A stretch of 64,000 bases of DNA, taken from the NCBI RefSeq assembly GCF_004210375.1, contig NW_027467782.1, positions 28,251,276 to 28,315,275 of the forward strand, in the 5' to 3' direction. Positions 25,850-37,710 of this stretch are shown in pieces. Within the stretch, counting starts at the first letter, position 1; each line of letters begins with the position of its first letter. The notes beneath the pieces were generated by a model, which ran no database searches, was not told the origin of the DNA, and saw only the letters and a program-made list of their open reading frames with translations. A program made the translations under genes and the position numbers. This DNA is from Tachypleus tridentatus. Taxonomy: Eukaryota; Arthropoda; Merostomata; Xiphosura; Limulidae.

Positions 25850-27065
25850 TGACCTGGTTTTTCAGAGCATTCATTACAACACTTTCTTGTTTCCTTCCAT
25901 TTTGGATATCACACTCTGCATCACTTTTTTGGATGCATATTTCAACCACCAGGCAAGGGTGGAATAGAAACTAAAGCATGGACAGTTTTTTCCAGGCTAT
26001 TGCTTGCAACCTACATGAGGATTGATAGCAACAAATTTCTTTTTAGTGGCAATTCCATCTGAGTTATGCATTTCCACCAGTTGCTGTGTGACCATTATGA
26101 CATACCTCTTGAAAGTAAATTTTTTTTTGCAGTATTTTTGTAAACATGAAAACTATTTAGCAGCATACATGTCAGCAAGTGTAGGTCTAGCTTCTTAAAC
26201 CATGCATGGGGTTTATGACTTGGCTCATAAAGCTTCAGCAACTGTTCTGCTTTATCAACTGCTCCCATGTTTTCATTAAACTTTTCTATATAGCATAGTT
26301 TTTTTGTAAAATTGTCTGGTCCCCCCCCCCAAAGTAAGTTTTATCCTTTTCAACAAAATTAGCTGAATATTTTGTGGTTATCTCATATACTGCTCTTCTG
26401 TCTTCCCATTTTACTATCAGAGCATTGTCATTACGAACGAAAGCTGTGTCATGACTCTCCAGATGCTCATTAGCGAGCTCTTTTGGGATTTCTCTATTAG
26501 TGTGAACAGTAGTCATCCTCATTATATTTTGAGTTTTCAAAAAATGTGCCAATCAAGTACTTGTATACCAGTTGACTACAGTTACATGACACCCTTGTTC
26601 AAGAACAGATTCTAATAAATGGACAGTTATTTATTTTTCACTAGATGTAAGCCTATTTACTCCTTCAACATCAAGTAAAGAATATTGATTGTTGGGTATT
26701 CTCTGTAGTACGCCCTTAAGCTGTATTCACTCCAATTGTTTTCACTGTTGCACATGACAAATAATTTGATGCCATGTACATTTATTTAGTTTTTATGAAT
26801 TGGCGAAAGCCTAGTCATCCTTTCCATAGAACTAATGCTTCATCAATTAAAATATGTTCTCCTACATCCACATTTTTCATCAAAAATTTTCTGAAAAGAT
26901 CACCAATAGCATCCAAGCTTGTATAAGTTACATTTTTTGACATCATTTATTTTAGTAGAGCATAAAAATGTTACAAATGACATGCACGTCTCTACTTGTT
27001 ATGGCAGCCCAGAAAAAAATGAATACCTGTTTCATAGGGCATTCTTGCCCAATACTGGTTCATAT
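25850..27065 (-). mobile_element. piggyBac-like transposase relic
   Basis: On the minus strand, a decayed piggyBac/PGBD-type transposase. Near 26880-26780 it reads VDVGEHILIDEALVLWKG, stop, LGFRQFIKTK, matching the family's IDEA-x-x-x-x-KGR-x-x-F-x-Q-Y-I core, with CGA to TGA implied at the Arg. Near 26620-26290 it reads LLESVLEQGCHVTVVNWYTS and then HTNREIPKEL and VKWEDRRAVYEITT, matching VDNFYTS, RTNRKGLPK and KWKDKRDV. The catalytic Asp of the VDN motif is Val here. The Cys-rich C-terminus is degenerate near 25.9 kb. Inactive. Terminal repeats were not found. Confidence 0.7.
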
Positions 27066-27129
27066 TGTTATATTTACATATTCTAGTTTAAAAATGAAGA
27101 GTAAAAAATTGTAAATATATCAATTTAAA

Positions 27130-28230
27130 CGACATCTTTACACTGGATGCCATTTACAAACAGTGATAGTACGACCCAAGGAAACACGGATGGCAACGCC
27201 CTTGAAGGGTGTGTAGAGTAGCATATGTCAGGCAACTATGATGTGACGTCTTTAAGTGACTGAACCTCTGACACTGGAAACATCGGAGAGGGTTTGGAAT
27301 GTACGGCCATTCCCTGCAATTTAGATAACCTGCCTTGATGGTGACAGGTGCAGGTGGTTATGTAAATGTCAGAATGAGGATATTGTTCGGTATTGTAACT
27401 CCATCTTTGTGAGTGGAGATACGCCTCATTGCAGAAACTCGAGTGGAGAACCCAGCTAAAATCTCTGACTCGAGGATGTTCTTCAAATCCCTCTCAACAA
27501 TAACTGTTGGATGTTTCCACTGATATGTCTCCAGATCAAAGCTTCTTTTCTGACTTTGGAGAGCTAGCAAGTCCCTACAGTCCCTTCTGAATAAAAAAGG
27601 AGGACATTTGCCCTCAAGGTTTCTCTGAAAGAGAATGTAGGATAATAAAATGAGGTACAACTGGTGGTACAGATGTTGAACATTGCTGATCAGAATCTTC
27701 AAGACGTGATTGTTTTCCTATTGACTGTTTTTTCACTATTTTATTTAAATGTTTGTTTGGAGGATCCATAAGAGAAAAGAAACTTTTGGTGCCCTCTGAT
27801 CCCACCCACCATAGAGCCCTATAAGGAGACGCACTACAATGTCAAACAAAGACATTGCAGCAACGACAGGGTTTTGTGAGCACTACACCCAAACACCTGC
27901 ATCAGACACAAAGTCCACAACACCTGTTAAGAACTTTCAACACTGGTACCTGGTTGACCATAGCCCAAGTGGACCAGCTGATTGATCCAAGGGGGGGGCC
28001 ACCCCAAGGCTGCCTGTCTATAGGAATTCAAGGTCAAAATGGTGTGTTATGGTTGGACCCCCAACCAACAGGATCCTCTCCTCCCCTTCACGGTTCACCA
28101 CACACGGTAAACACGTGGGTGGATGTTTAGATCCCAGAAGAGGTAATCTGAAAGAACAGAACCTTCCCTGGGAGTTCCCTTCACCACGTACAGGAGTCCA
28201 CACTGAGGGGTGAGAATAAGAAGTGCAGTA
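27130..28230 (-). mobile_element. LINE 5' end with ORF1 (gag-like), broken
   Basis: Read on the minus strand, 28230-27806 is a GC-richer, non-coding leader resembling a LINE 5' UTR. From 27805 an ORF1 begins (MGSEGTKSFFSLMDPPNKHL), breaks by frameshift, continues as YQWKHPTVIVERDLKNILES then GFSTRVSAMRRISTHKDG, and after a stop reads TIKAGYLNCREWPYIPNPLR then CFQCQRFSH. This order (RRM-like segment, then IKAGYL, then YIPNPLRCFQCQ zinc knuckle) is typical of I/Jockey-type LINE ORF1/gag proteins. Zinc-knuckle residues after the first CxxC are lost. ORF2 does not follow: the element is 3'-truncated, opposite to the usual LINE pattern, and abuts the piggyBac relic. Confidence 0.65.
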
Positions 28231-28569
28231 AAAATTAAAATAAAGAAATAAAGTTGTTGTATGGAATAAAATACAGAATGTGAAATATCAATTTTTCAAA
28301 TCAATTATATACGAGTGTGCGTGTATAACAAATATTTAAAGAAACACATTAGGGATGCTGCAAACACGAAAATTGTTACCATAGTGATGACTACCAGAGC
28401 ACAAAACTTTAATGATACAAAGAATTATCACAGAGAATATTAGGTAGGAAAGTAAATAACGTTTTTATGCAAAAAAGTTATCATTCGGTTTGAGGAAAAG
28501 AACTTGCAAATTTATGCCTTTTCTCTATGTCAATATTTTAATATTTGAAGCAATTCAAAGTTGACTCTG

Positions 28570-29324
28570 TGAGAAATGGCTCAACAGCTCCATGTAACAA
28601 TCATTACCTACATCTACGAAATTGGAAAAGTTTCAAAACTTGGACACTAGGTTTCGGATAATTAACATGTTGAGAGAGTTACTATTTGTTAATCTTTGAC
28701 AACAAGAAATGCTCATGAACCAATTCTGGAAAGAATTGTTAGTGGCAACGAGAAGTGTTTTTTTTTGTTTGTTTTTTTATGAGCATACTCAACGTAAGAG
28801 ACAATTGTTGAATCTCTGTTACACACCTGTACCAACACCGAAGAATGGCTGATATCCAAAAAAAAACAGTTTTGCCTTGTGTTTGGTGAGATCTGGGAAG
28901 TGCAGTTTATCACAAAATTTTTGATCCAAATCACAGCTGAAAGATATTGTCATCAGTTGGAGTGCTAACACCAAGCACTGGTAAGGAAAAGAACTGCATT
29001 AATCAATATAGAAGACTAATGTTTTTTCACGACTTAAGATTGTGTTTTGAATCCTACACACTTCATAAATGACCCAAGAAAAACTTCAGGCCTTAAAATG
29101 GGAAGTTGTGCCTCATCGATCCTATTCACTAGATACTGCTCCATCTGATTATCATGTTTTAAGATCCTCACAGCATTACTAAGATGAAGAAAGGTTTGTA
29201 AAAACGAGGAACTCAAAACTGACTTAAGATTGTTTTTTGAATCCAAATTCAAGGAATTTTGTTCACGTGGAATCCATAACTTACTTAAAATATGGAATAA
29301 TGGCATATAAAATGAAGTCAAATA
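28570..29324 (+). mobile_element. mariner-type transposase relic
   Basis: Plus-strand remains of a Tc1/mariner (mariner clade) transposase across frameshifts: GKVSKLGH near 28630, then AHEPILERIVSGNEK, AERYCHQLEC, ALINI and FFHDLR, then LKWEVVPHRSYSLDTAPSDY and IHNLLKIWNN near the end. The first catalytic Asp of the family's GDEKW motif is Asn (28747-28749); the second (FHD, 29031-29033) and third (29132-29134) Asp codons remain. Several stops. The 3' end is interrupted at 29324 by the TIR of a Tigger element. Confidence 0.75.
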
Positions 29325-30300
29325 CAGTGGTATCTTTTTGAATGACTCCATTTCTGAACTATTTGGTTTTCGAACATATTGTTTGAGAAACAAATGTCTC
29401 GGTTGTCGAACATAAACTCGGTTCCCGAACAAAGTTGTTTAGCCTGAACCCCTGAAATAACCCGACTGATGAGCTGAACGACCCTTCGACCATTTTCGGC
29501 CCATGCCAAGTTTGCCCAAAACATTTTGCTCACACATGTCGCTCAGTCCACACCCCCACTAAAATCTGTTGTGAACGTTTTCGTTTTTTTTCTAAATATT
29601 CTGATTAAATAAGTCATCATGAAGTCAAAGAATGATAATGAAAGCGGCAAACCAAAAAAGAAACGTTGTAAGAGCCACAATAAAGGAGAAAAAAGATCTT
29701 GTAACGAAGTATGAGAGTGGTGTTCGCTTGTCTGACCTTGCTGCACAGTTTGGAATGGCAAAGTCTACAGTCTGCACCATACTGAAAAATAAAGGAGGTG
29801 ATGTTGCAAAAGGAGACACAGTGCTTACGAAACAAAGATCACAAACAATGGAAGAGGTAGAAAAACTGTTGTTGATTTGGGTAAACGAAAAACAGTTAAC
29901 TGGTGATAGCATTTTTGAGACCATCATTTGTGAGAAAGCAAAGCAGTTTTATGCTGACCTCCTGAAAAATACTTCTGGAACGAGTGCTGATCCAAGTGAT
30001 GTCTTTAAGGCTAGTTGGGGATGATTTGAAAAAGTTAGGAAGAGAAGTGGCATACACAGTGTGGTGAGACATGAGGAGGGTGCCAGGCAGAAACAAACCT
30101 TATTAGACAAGTTTTTAGTGAGAAATAGGTCAAGTGAGTCTCAAGCAGGTTGTAGCGGTGCAAAGCGACAGAAAAGAGAAAGAACCCCAGAAGTAGAGTT
30201 ACCTGACGTTTTTATGGAAGGTGACACCCCTTCCAAACAATAATAACCCTCTTACTCTCCACGTTCCTTACCACCTTTCACTTATGCCATCAGCTCAAAA
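29325..30300 (+). mobile_element. Tigger/pogo element copy 1, internally deleted
   Basis: The 5' terminal repeat starts CAGTGGTATCTTTTTGAA at 29325 right after a TA target. From about 29620 the sequence encodes a CENP-B-type helix-turn-helix (EKKDLVTKYESGVRLSDLAA then FGMAKSTVCTILKNK, about residues 19-53 of the ORF at 29632-30024). A start at 29619 (MKSKNDNESGKPKKK) precedes it in another frame. The DDE catalytic core is absent: sequence jumps near 30085 to the 3' portion (ARQKQTLLDKFLVRNRSS). Compared with copy 2 near 39 kb, roughly 0.85 kb of core is missing. Similarity to copy 2 ends near 30295, before any 3' TIR. Non-autonomous and decayed. Confidence 0.8.
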
Positions 30301-31044
30301 CTAACTGCTCAAGTTTCGAGTCATTGCTGAAACGTTTGCTTCCGGGAAATTTTAACTGAAAGAAAATGTATTTTTTTTAAAACACGTGGAGCTTTGGTTC
30401 CGAAGCACAATAATAGATTTATCCATGGATGGTGGATCCGGAGGGGACAGGTGCCCCTTTTTCTTTCCAAAGTAGTAAAGTTTTCTTTTCCAAAGGCAAA
30501 AACTATAGCATAAAAAGTATAGTGAAGTTTGTGACAACAGTGTGTAGAGTCTTAAAATACAAGTTGGGTTGAATTTAATAAGGTTTTTACCGGCTCGATT
30601 ATTTTTATTGGGATAATTGATAAATTGGACATCAGTTTGTATTTATTGAAAATGGTGAAGCTGGTGGGTTTTAAATTATCGAAATATAGAATTGTTTGTT
30701 TATAAGTTTTCTTCTGTCGAAAGACTTGGGGTGACTTTTTTCCCACAAGTAGCTGAAGAGAGTAAAAGGCATTTGAAACTGAGATACTGTGTGTTCAAGA
30801 ACTCAACTCCTGCCCCTTAGCTGATTCTCCATAGTTGCTGACTAATTTGATATCTGCGTTTGGATCATGTCTGATATATAGAATATCCTCAATGTTTTTG
30901 GGAGCTGTTACAACTTGATGGTAATGCAAAATCTGGTAATGAGTAACATTTTTAGTTTTTTAAGTTTGATTTTAAGGTTTTGGTTTTAATTTGTGTATGT
31001 ATGTGTATATATATATTGTCACTGACAAGCTTTTAAGAGTTTTA

Positions 31045-31205
31045 TCTATTTCAAGGGCTTAACATGCCCTTGTGATTAGGATGCTCCTCTCGCAATCTGG
31101 GGGAGGGGTCACAGGTCGGAATTCCATCACAAAAAATGCTGTCCTTTTCTGCCGTAGGCTATCGTTTATAATTCGGGACAACTAACGCAGGTATTTCAGG
31201 TATAC
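31045..31205 (+). repeat. possible SINE family 1, internally deleted
   Basis: A tRNA-like start (gtgattaggatgctcctctc, then caggtcggaattccatcac) is followed after a gap in the body by gacaactaacgcaggtattt. Weak match. Confidence 0.3.
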
Positions 31206-32779
31206 TTTTGTTTTATTATTTAAGAAAAAAAAATATTTCATGAAAAATTTAGTGATTATATCATTCAAAACTTCGCCTCTGTTTGGTTTGCCGACTTGAT
31301 CACAAAGTTGAACAATGATAATTAGTTAAGTGTGGATATCACTAGGGTTTCAGATGGGTGTGACTGTTTTTACACGCAATTATCCGTTTTTCGAAACGCG
31401 CGAAGGACAAACAATCTAGATGTGAACTAAACATACTACCTCAGGGTATTCAAACATACACGGTACACGACGACATCTTATATACCTGATGCTAATGTAA
31501 TAGGCGGTTTTTATTGTTTCAGACTGAACATACACTAGACAGGAGTTCAGTCTGTTACCACACTTACAGAGTCTAATGGGTTATTGTTGTGTTAGAATAA
31601 GTAGGCGAATAAATAACGAAACATACGGCATTCTTGGCCTTAATGTGACCAAATTTGATAAGTGTAACCTGTAAGAAAACTATGCTTTCCTTTGTAAATG
31701 TGAACAGGGGCTTTGAAGCAATAGAATTGATATGTGTAATAGACGTTGCCATGGTGGCTATTCGTTACACATTGTATTTTCATATTATCGTATAAACACA
31801 CATTATAGATGTGATAACTGTTTTGGAATTACACGTAACAGTGGCTTACCTTTTCTTCTCAACTTCTCATATCTTGAAGAATCTACATTATCTATGTCAA
31901 GGTCTCTTCGTGTGGTTGGATAGTAACAGTAACATCGTCGTGAAGTTAACGAGTCCATTAAAGCTACGTGTGGTTAATTGGGCTTTAATTTCAAATTATG
32001 TTTTTAATTGGTTACTTCATATTTTGCGGTAATGTTGGAAATATTTATATTTTAAATAACTCGAAACAGTTTTCTCTTTTGGACCAGTTTAATAATGTGA
32101 TGTTCCCTCATTACAGATGCTATTTCGAAAGCAACATCACGTTTCGACAGTTCGAACCTTGGACATCTGTGTCATCAGACTACAATTTTTTTTTAGCGTA
32201 CAATTATTGTTTCTCATCCCTGAGTTCAAGATTAGTGAAAGTGGTTGAATAAATGCAAACATTTTACTGTTTCGTAACACAGAAACAATCGATATCCAAA
32301 AACTTTTTGAAATATTGGATGCATCCCTCAATGATCTTTAAATCTCCCCCGCGAAAGATTTAAGCACTCAACTCAGTTGGTGAGACACTCGCTTTGCTCG
32401 AAAGAACTCAAATATATATTTTTAAAACTTTATTACCATGTTAAAAAATTGTTTCCCAAGTAATAGTTATTTCATGCCCTTGAGACAAGGGCTTGAGGAC
32501 TAGTACCTTTTGTAAGAGGGAGAAAGAATGTAGTAACTTGATTTGTTAAGATGTGTATTAACAACAGTAATTAATAGGTCACTAGATAACTAGAGAAGAC
32601 AAACCTAATAAATAATGTGTTAATCTTATGAATGGGACAGTGACTTGTTATAAAAACATAATGGTTCCTTGAGAAACACGTGTTGAGTCATTTTGAAAGA
32701 TGCCCTAAGTATGTGATTCAGAATCATACAAATTGAAAACATACTTTGTTTCTTTCACATTAATGCCCTTGTGGACTGT

Positions 32780-32870
32780 ACAATACTAGTAAACGGATTT
32801 CAATTCAAATGGTGAGAAGAACACAAAGAGCCCTTTGTGTAGCTTTGTGTTTAATTGCAAACAAATAAAT
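32780..32870 (+). repeat. SINE family 2 tail fragment
   Basis: The tail gtgtagctttgtgtttaatt then gcaaacaaat is preceded by a poor match to the family body. Confidence 0.4.
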
Positions 32871-33103
32871 CTTACTTGAGGACGGATACTATTTTCATGA
32901 ATTAAGCTATTTCTTTCTGTTATTTTTATGCAATATTTCCATCTCGCTGTCTTCAAAGCAGGTCATCTCAGACATTGTTTAAAATTAATGACTTTGATTC
33001 TTGTTCTATGGTAATCTAATAAAAGCAAACACGAACAACAGTAATTTATTACAATATTTTTCTCTACAAAAAGAAAATAACAATCGAGTAACCAAACGAT
33101 CAG

Positions 33104-33390
33104 GAAAATTTCTAAATATGAAGAGAAGGAGTATTCATAATAATCAAAAGTCAGCGAAATTTCCAAACATGGAGGTGTATGGTAACAACCAAAGAGATTT
33201 CCAGAAATGAAGGGAGGAATTATTCAATAATAACTAGAGAAGCGCAGACATTTCCAAACATAGAGGTACGGGGTATTCTGTAATGACAAAACAGCCAGGC
33301 GTATTTTCAAGTATAGAAAGAAGAATTATTCAGTTATAACATAACAGACAAAGACATTTCCAAACACGGAGGAAGAGATTATTTAAGAAA
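33104..33390. repeat. about 53-bp degenerate minisatellite, about 6 copies
   Basis: The unit acatttccaaacatagaggt then a ggtattctgtaatgacaaaa part recurs at about 33104, 33157, 33197, 33250, 33303 and 33356. Regular spacing in the second half, one shortened unit in the first. Confidence 0.75.
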
Positions 33391-33697
33391 TAATTTCCTT
33401 GATTTACTAAAAATAAAGCAAATGTCAATTAATTCTGAAAAACATAAAGATTCATTATGAATGAGACGATAACTCACAATAAAAAAATATGTTGTCTTGC
33501 TATGAAAGAAAAGAAGACTTTTCGGAAGACTCATTAACAGAGACAATGCCTTATTATAAAACTCATGTTAAAGTATTATAAGAGATGTGTTAATTGTTGT
33601 CGTCCAATAGCGATATCATGCTCAAGAAGTTCTGATGAACAAAACAATTTACTGAAATTTGACAAAAATGCAAAGAAAATTTGAAAACAAGCATGTG

Positions 33698-33825
33698 TTT
33701 GTTTAGAATTAAGCACAAAATTATACAACTAACTATTTATGTTTTGCCCACAACGGGTATCGGAACCACATGCTAGTGGTGTGAGTCCACAGGCATACCA
33801 TTGTACCGTTGGGGGGTCACAACAA
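33698..33825 (-). repeat. SINE family 2, minus orientation
   Basis: On the plus strand it appears as tttagaattaagcacaaaat, tttgcccacaacgggtatcg, gtgagtccacaggcatacca and gttggggggtcac, the reverse of family 2 tail to head. Confidence 0.65.
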
Positions 33826-33951
33826 GCAAGTAAACAAAATTATTAATTCAAAATAGGCTTCTTCTTAAATTTCTGGTCCTTTGCATTGATATGATTAACT
33901 ATTGTCAGATGTAAAAGATTACGGGCTCTTGTTGATTCTGTTGTTGTTATT

Positions 33952-34072
33952 GTTTTAAATTAAGCATAAAGCTACAAAATGAGCTATCTGGGTTCTGCCC
34001 ACCACTGGTATTGAAACTCGGTTTTTAGCGTTTTTAGTCCGCATACATATAGCTGAGCCACTGATGGGGGGT
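33952..34072 (-). repeat. SINE family 2, minus orientation, second copy
   Basis: Plus-strand view: taaattaagcataaagctac, gttctgcccaccactggtat, cggtttttagcgtttttagt and gctgagccactgatgggggg. It lies about 130 bp from the copy at 33698 in the same orientation. Confidence 0.65.
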
Positions 34073-34439
34073 ATTGATTCTACAATCTCCATGAATTCCT
34101 TGTATTCTGCGTTTAGTTGTGGGAATGCTTTGACGCTTTGAGTCAATCTGATGTTGAAATTACCCAAAGACATTATCCTTCCATCTGAATGGCCTTCTTA
34201 CAGGTTCCATCTTCTTATAAGACTTTAAATACTAAATGTTCTCACGACCCCGTCCCCTTAGAAATGTTACGTTTCTGAGTGCAATTCCGACAAGTTTCAT
34301 TTTTATGCAAAGCATTAATTACCTATGTTTCTTTTTCCCCATTAGTTTAGTTACGTAAACAGAAACAAGTGTTGTTTATTTCAAACTAATGTTTAAACAT
34401 ATGTTTTTATATTTGTTAGTGAATTTAGCAAAAAATACT

Positions 34440-34665
34440 TGAATGATATTTGCGCTCGCTGTCCCTAATTTTGAACTCATAGATTAGAGGTAAGGCTGTT
34501 AGTCAGCCACGACTACTCTTTTACCAACCAAGAGTGGATTTGGCCATAACATTATATTTTCCCCATGGCTGAAAGGCCAAGGTTGTTTGATGACGGGATT
34601 CAAATCTTTAGGCCGCAGATTGCGAGTCAAGTGCCCAAACCTTCACACTATTCCAGACTTTGTAT
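34440..34665 (-). repeat. SINE family 1, diverged, minus orientation
   Basis: Reverse-orientation copy: agggacagcgagcgcaaata at one end, ggttggtaaaagagtagtcg in the middle and gggattcaaat... for the B-box region (seen here as gattcaaatctttaggccgc on the plus strand side). Decayed. Confidence 0.55.
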
Positions 34666-34965
34666 AAAGGAAATAAATAATTTTCTCCACCCAGTCCATA
34701 CCCATTAGTCCCTAATGGTGAAATGGAATTACGTCACGATAACAGCCATAAAGTTAGTAACTGTTTTGTTGCAAGTATAAAACAAAGACATCCATCAAGA
34801 GAGACTCTGTTTAATTTTATGTTAACACAAAAACTCTACCGAACTTAAAAGCTCAGCAAAGCTGCGAATAAAAAGAATGTACAGATGCAACTTAGACATC
34901 TTCGAACTAACTTCTATCCTAATACGAGAAGTAACACAATACACTTGCGCAATTACTCCAGATTC

Positions 34966-35078
34966 ATCTGTCGGTAAGTATACGGACTTACAATGCTAAA
35001 ATCCGAGGTTCAATTCCTCTTAGTGGAAAGAGTGTACATAACTCATTATGTACCTCTGCACGACAACAACTCCACTAT
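34966..35078 (+). repeat. SINE family 2, diverged
   Basis: ctgtcggtaagtatacggac, acaatgctaaaatccgaggt, tcaattcctcttagtggaaa and a decayed tail follow the family order. Confidence 0.5.
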
Positions 35079-35487
35079 CTTCGTGACTCACGGTAATAAT
35101 AATACTTCTTCCTACTTAATTATTTTCATTTCGACTCCCACAAAGAGTCAATTGATTAATTCCACCCACGTAGATTTTGTATGTGAATACGGGTTTTGAA
35201 AGATTCAACCCATTACAAATAGTTATAAACACAATTTTAAACATAATCATCACACTCACCACTGGAACCATTAGTCATTCTTGACAAATCGTATTTTGAT
35301 CAATCAATACACCTCTTTACAAATATATCATATATATCCACAAAGCTATAAACCGTGACTATCTTTACTCATGTAACGTTGATCGTTTCAATATATTTGG
35401 TCAATTATCCAACATAATGCAGAGGAATATTAGTGTTTAGTAGTTAAAAACACTAAGAACATCACACCAGATGTGAAGTAACAACAC

Positions 35488-36222
35488 GCCAGCTTACTCT
35501 GTGTTTCAGTCAAAGTAGTTTACCACATTTCTTGTTCTCTGTTTCAGTTACAGCTGTTTAAAAGGTCAGCTTGCTCTGTGTCACAGTTATAGATGTTTAC
35601 TACGTCAGCTTACTCTAGGTCTTCGTCATAGCTGTCTACCACGTCAACATATTCTCTGTTTCAGTTACAGCTGTTTATCACATCAACTTATTCTCTGTTT
35701 CAGTTATAGCTGTTTCCCACGTCACCTAACTCTGTGTTTCAGTTTTTGCTGTTTACAACGTCAGTTTGTCTCAGTCATAGCTCTCTACCACATCAACTTA
35801 TTCTATGTTTCATTTATAGCTGTTTAAACGTCTGCTAACTCTGTATTTCAGTCATACCTCTTTAGTATATCAGCTTACTGAACGTTTCAGTTATAGCTGT
35901 TTCTTACGTCAACTTACTCTATATTTCACTAACAGCTGTTTACCACGTCAGTTTACTCTATGTATCAGTTACAGCTGTTTACTACGTTAGCTTGCTCTTT
36001 GTTTCAGTTATAGCTGTTTCTCACATCAACTTACTATAAGTTTCAGTTATAGCTGTTTCAGTCACAACTGTCTACTACGTCAGCTTACTTTGTGTTTCAG
36101 TCATAAATGTCTACCACGTCAGCTTACTCTATGTTTCAGTTACAGCTGTTTCTCACGTCAACTTACTCTATGTTTCAGTTACAGCTGTTTCTCACGTCAA
36201 CTTACTCTATGTTTCAGTTCAA
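35488..36222. repeat. 39-bp minisatellite, about 19 copies
   Basis: The unit gttatagctgtttaccacgt then cagcttactctgtgtttca repeats with point changes across about 735 bp. The last two units (about 36139-36217) are identical, so the right edge is the youngest. Unit length equals that of the array at 3161 but the sequence differs. Confidence 0.9.
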
Positions 36223-36229
36223 GGTGTAC

Positions 36230-37710
36230 ATAATGACAACAAAACATTCTAAGACACTTGAACTTCCTCCTGATGGCATCAAAACAAACATCCAGTGGCA
36301 TGTTCTAACCGTCGCCTTACTGTAGTCACATTACACATTTGTTCTGCATGTCAGTTATGACTCGCCTAACTGAAGACACTAACATGTATTCTCGACCAAA
36401 CGTGATATGGTCATGGCAAGAATTTTATAGTAAAATTATATTCCATAAGTTATTTTTATCTCTTATGGCTAAAACTGTATTTTTTGTTCTCAGATGTAGT
36501 TGTGTTATTTGAGCAAATACAATAACTTTGTCTACTAATATCAAAGCTTTGAGGCTTCTTAAGCCTATAAAAGGTGACGAAAGTTCTGTTTAAGTGCAAC
36601 GTTTTAATCACATTCCTCATAATTGATTTATTTTGGAATTCATCGCAGAAGATGAGATTAACAAAAATTGATTTTAAATGTAATTTTCACTCTTGTTTTA
36701 ATCTTATTAAAGTTCTAATTTGAAGGAATGCGAAAAAATGCACAAACACGATTTTTAAAGTTCGTTGTGAATTGAATATTTTAGTGCACACTAAATAACA
36801 CGCAGTGCTCGTAACTACCAGGCGATGGAATATTTCTACAGTTGCTTCGGGAAAAGAATTTCAAAATTAAACTGAGCCTAAATTAAAAAACAAACACACT
36901 AAACCCAAACGAAAAAAAAAAGCTGAGCTTAAAGTATAAAAACAAACTAAGCCTAAAATACAAAAACAAGAAAAGCTCAATTACTTGGTATAAAAAGATG
37001 AAAAATAAGAGAGTAACATATATCCGAATGTGCAATTTACAGAAAACTTACAATTTTTATTGTCTTTACTGCTAGATTATTCAACATTATCTGAACTGTC
37101 ACACCTTCATACACTGGATACAGCGACCTTATCTACCACTAAAGAAATTGATCTACTGCACGGGTTAGTTATGTATTAGTTTTTATTCTCAGTTTTGGAA
37201 ACAACGGATAACACACAATTTGGCAACTAATTAAAAATTCTATTTTTTGTTTCGTTTGAAAAGTATTTAAACATTTGACTGAATACAAAAGATCTGTTGA
37301 TTTTTCTGATTTTTTGTGTCTGTTTGTTTTGTATAGATGTGGATGGTCTGACAAATGAAGTTGGAACCCCACGTCCCTCAGAAGACATCTTTTTTTCTTT
37401 CCATCGCAGTGACCTCTGGTGGGTCTTCAATTATTATCTCATTCTTTCTCTTCCGCTGATTCTTCAACCTCAGGGACATCTGGTCTCTCATTTGGACTCT
37501 GTGATCTAACAATGTTGTTGTTGATATTGTTGTATTTATTCTTCTGTTAAATTATTGTAAAAAACTAACAAAACATTCCTTAAGAAAATTCAGTGGCTTT
37601 TTCGCACCTTTTTCTCCAGTAAAAATTAATCACACACTGCTAGAATGTCATGTTTAATATGGTAAGCTTCATAGGATATCAAGCTGTTGTTGAGACGATT
37701 AGCTTAATCC
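36230..37710. other. stretch without recognised gene
   Basis: No recognised motif; A-rich stretches around 36,880-36,990 and two overlapping short minus frames (37169-37430) with no family signal. Confidence 0.5.

Larger units (their letters stand above)
30300..33100. other. stretch without recognised gene
   Basis: Only a possible SINE scrap (31.05 kb), a SINE tail (32.8 kb) and short (AT)n/(GT)n tracts near 31,000 are seen. Short frames on both strands lack motifs. Confidence 0.5.

Noticed and set aside
27855-28203. Proline-rich plus-strand ORF of 91 codons and its minus partner
   Set aside because: They lie in the leader of the minus-strand LINE; both strands are open because of base composition, and no motif is seen.
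29034-29432. 132-codon minus-strand ORF
   Set aside because: It is antisense to the mariner transposase relic and the Tigger terminal repeat, whose plus-strand frames carry family motifs.
29617-29927. Minus-strand ORFs of 72-100 codons
   Set aside because: They are antisense shadows of the Tigger helix-turn-helix frame.
35488-36222. CRISPR array
   Set aside because: Units are directly adjacent with no unique spacers and the genome is eukaryotic; it is a minisatellite. The same holds for the arrays at 3161, 33104 and 60623.
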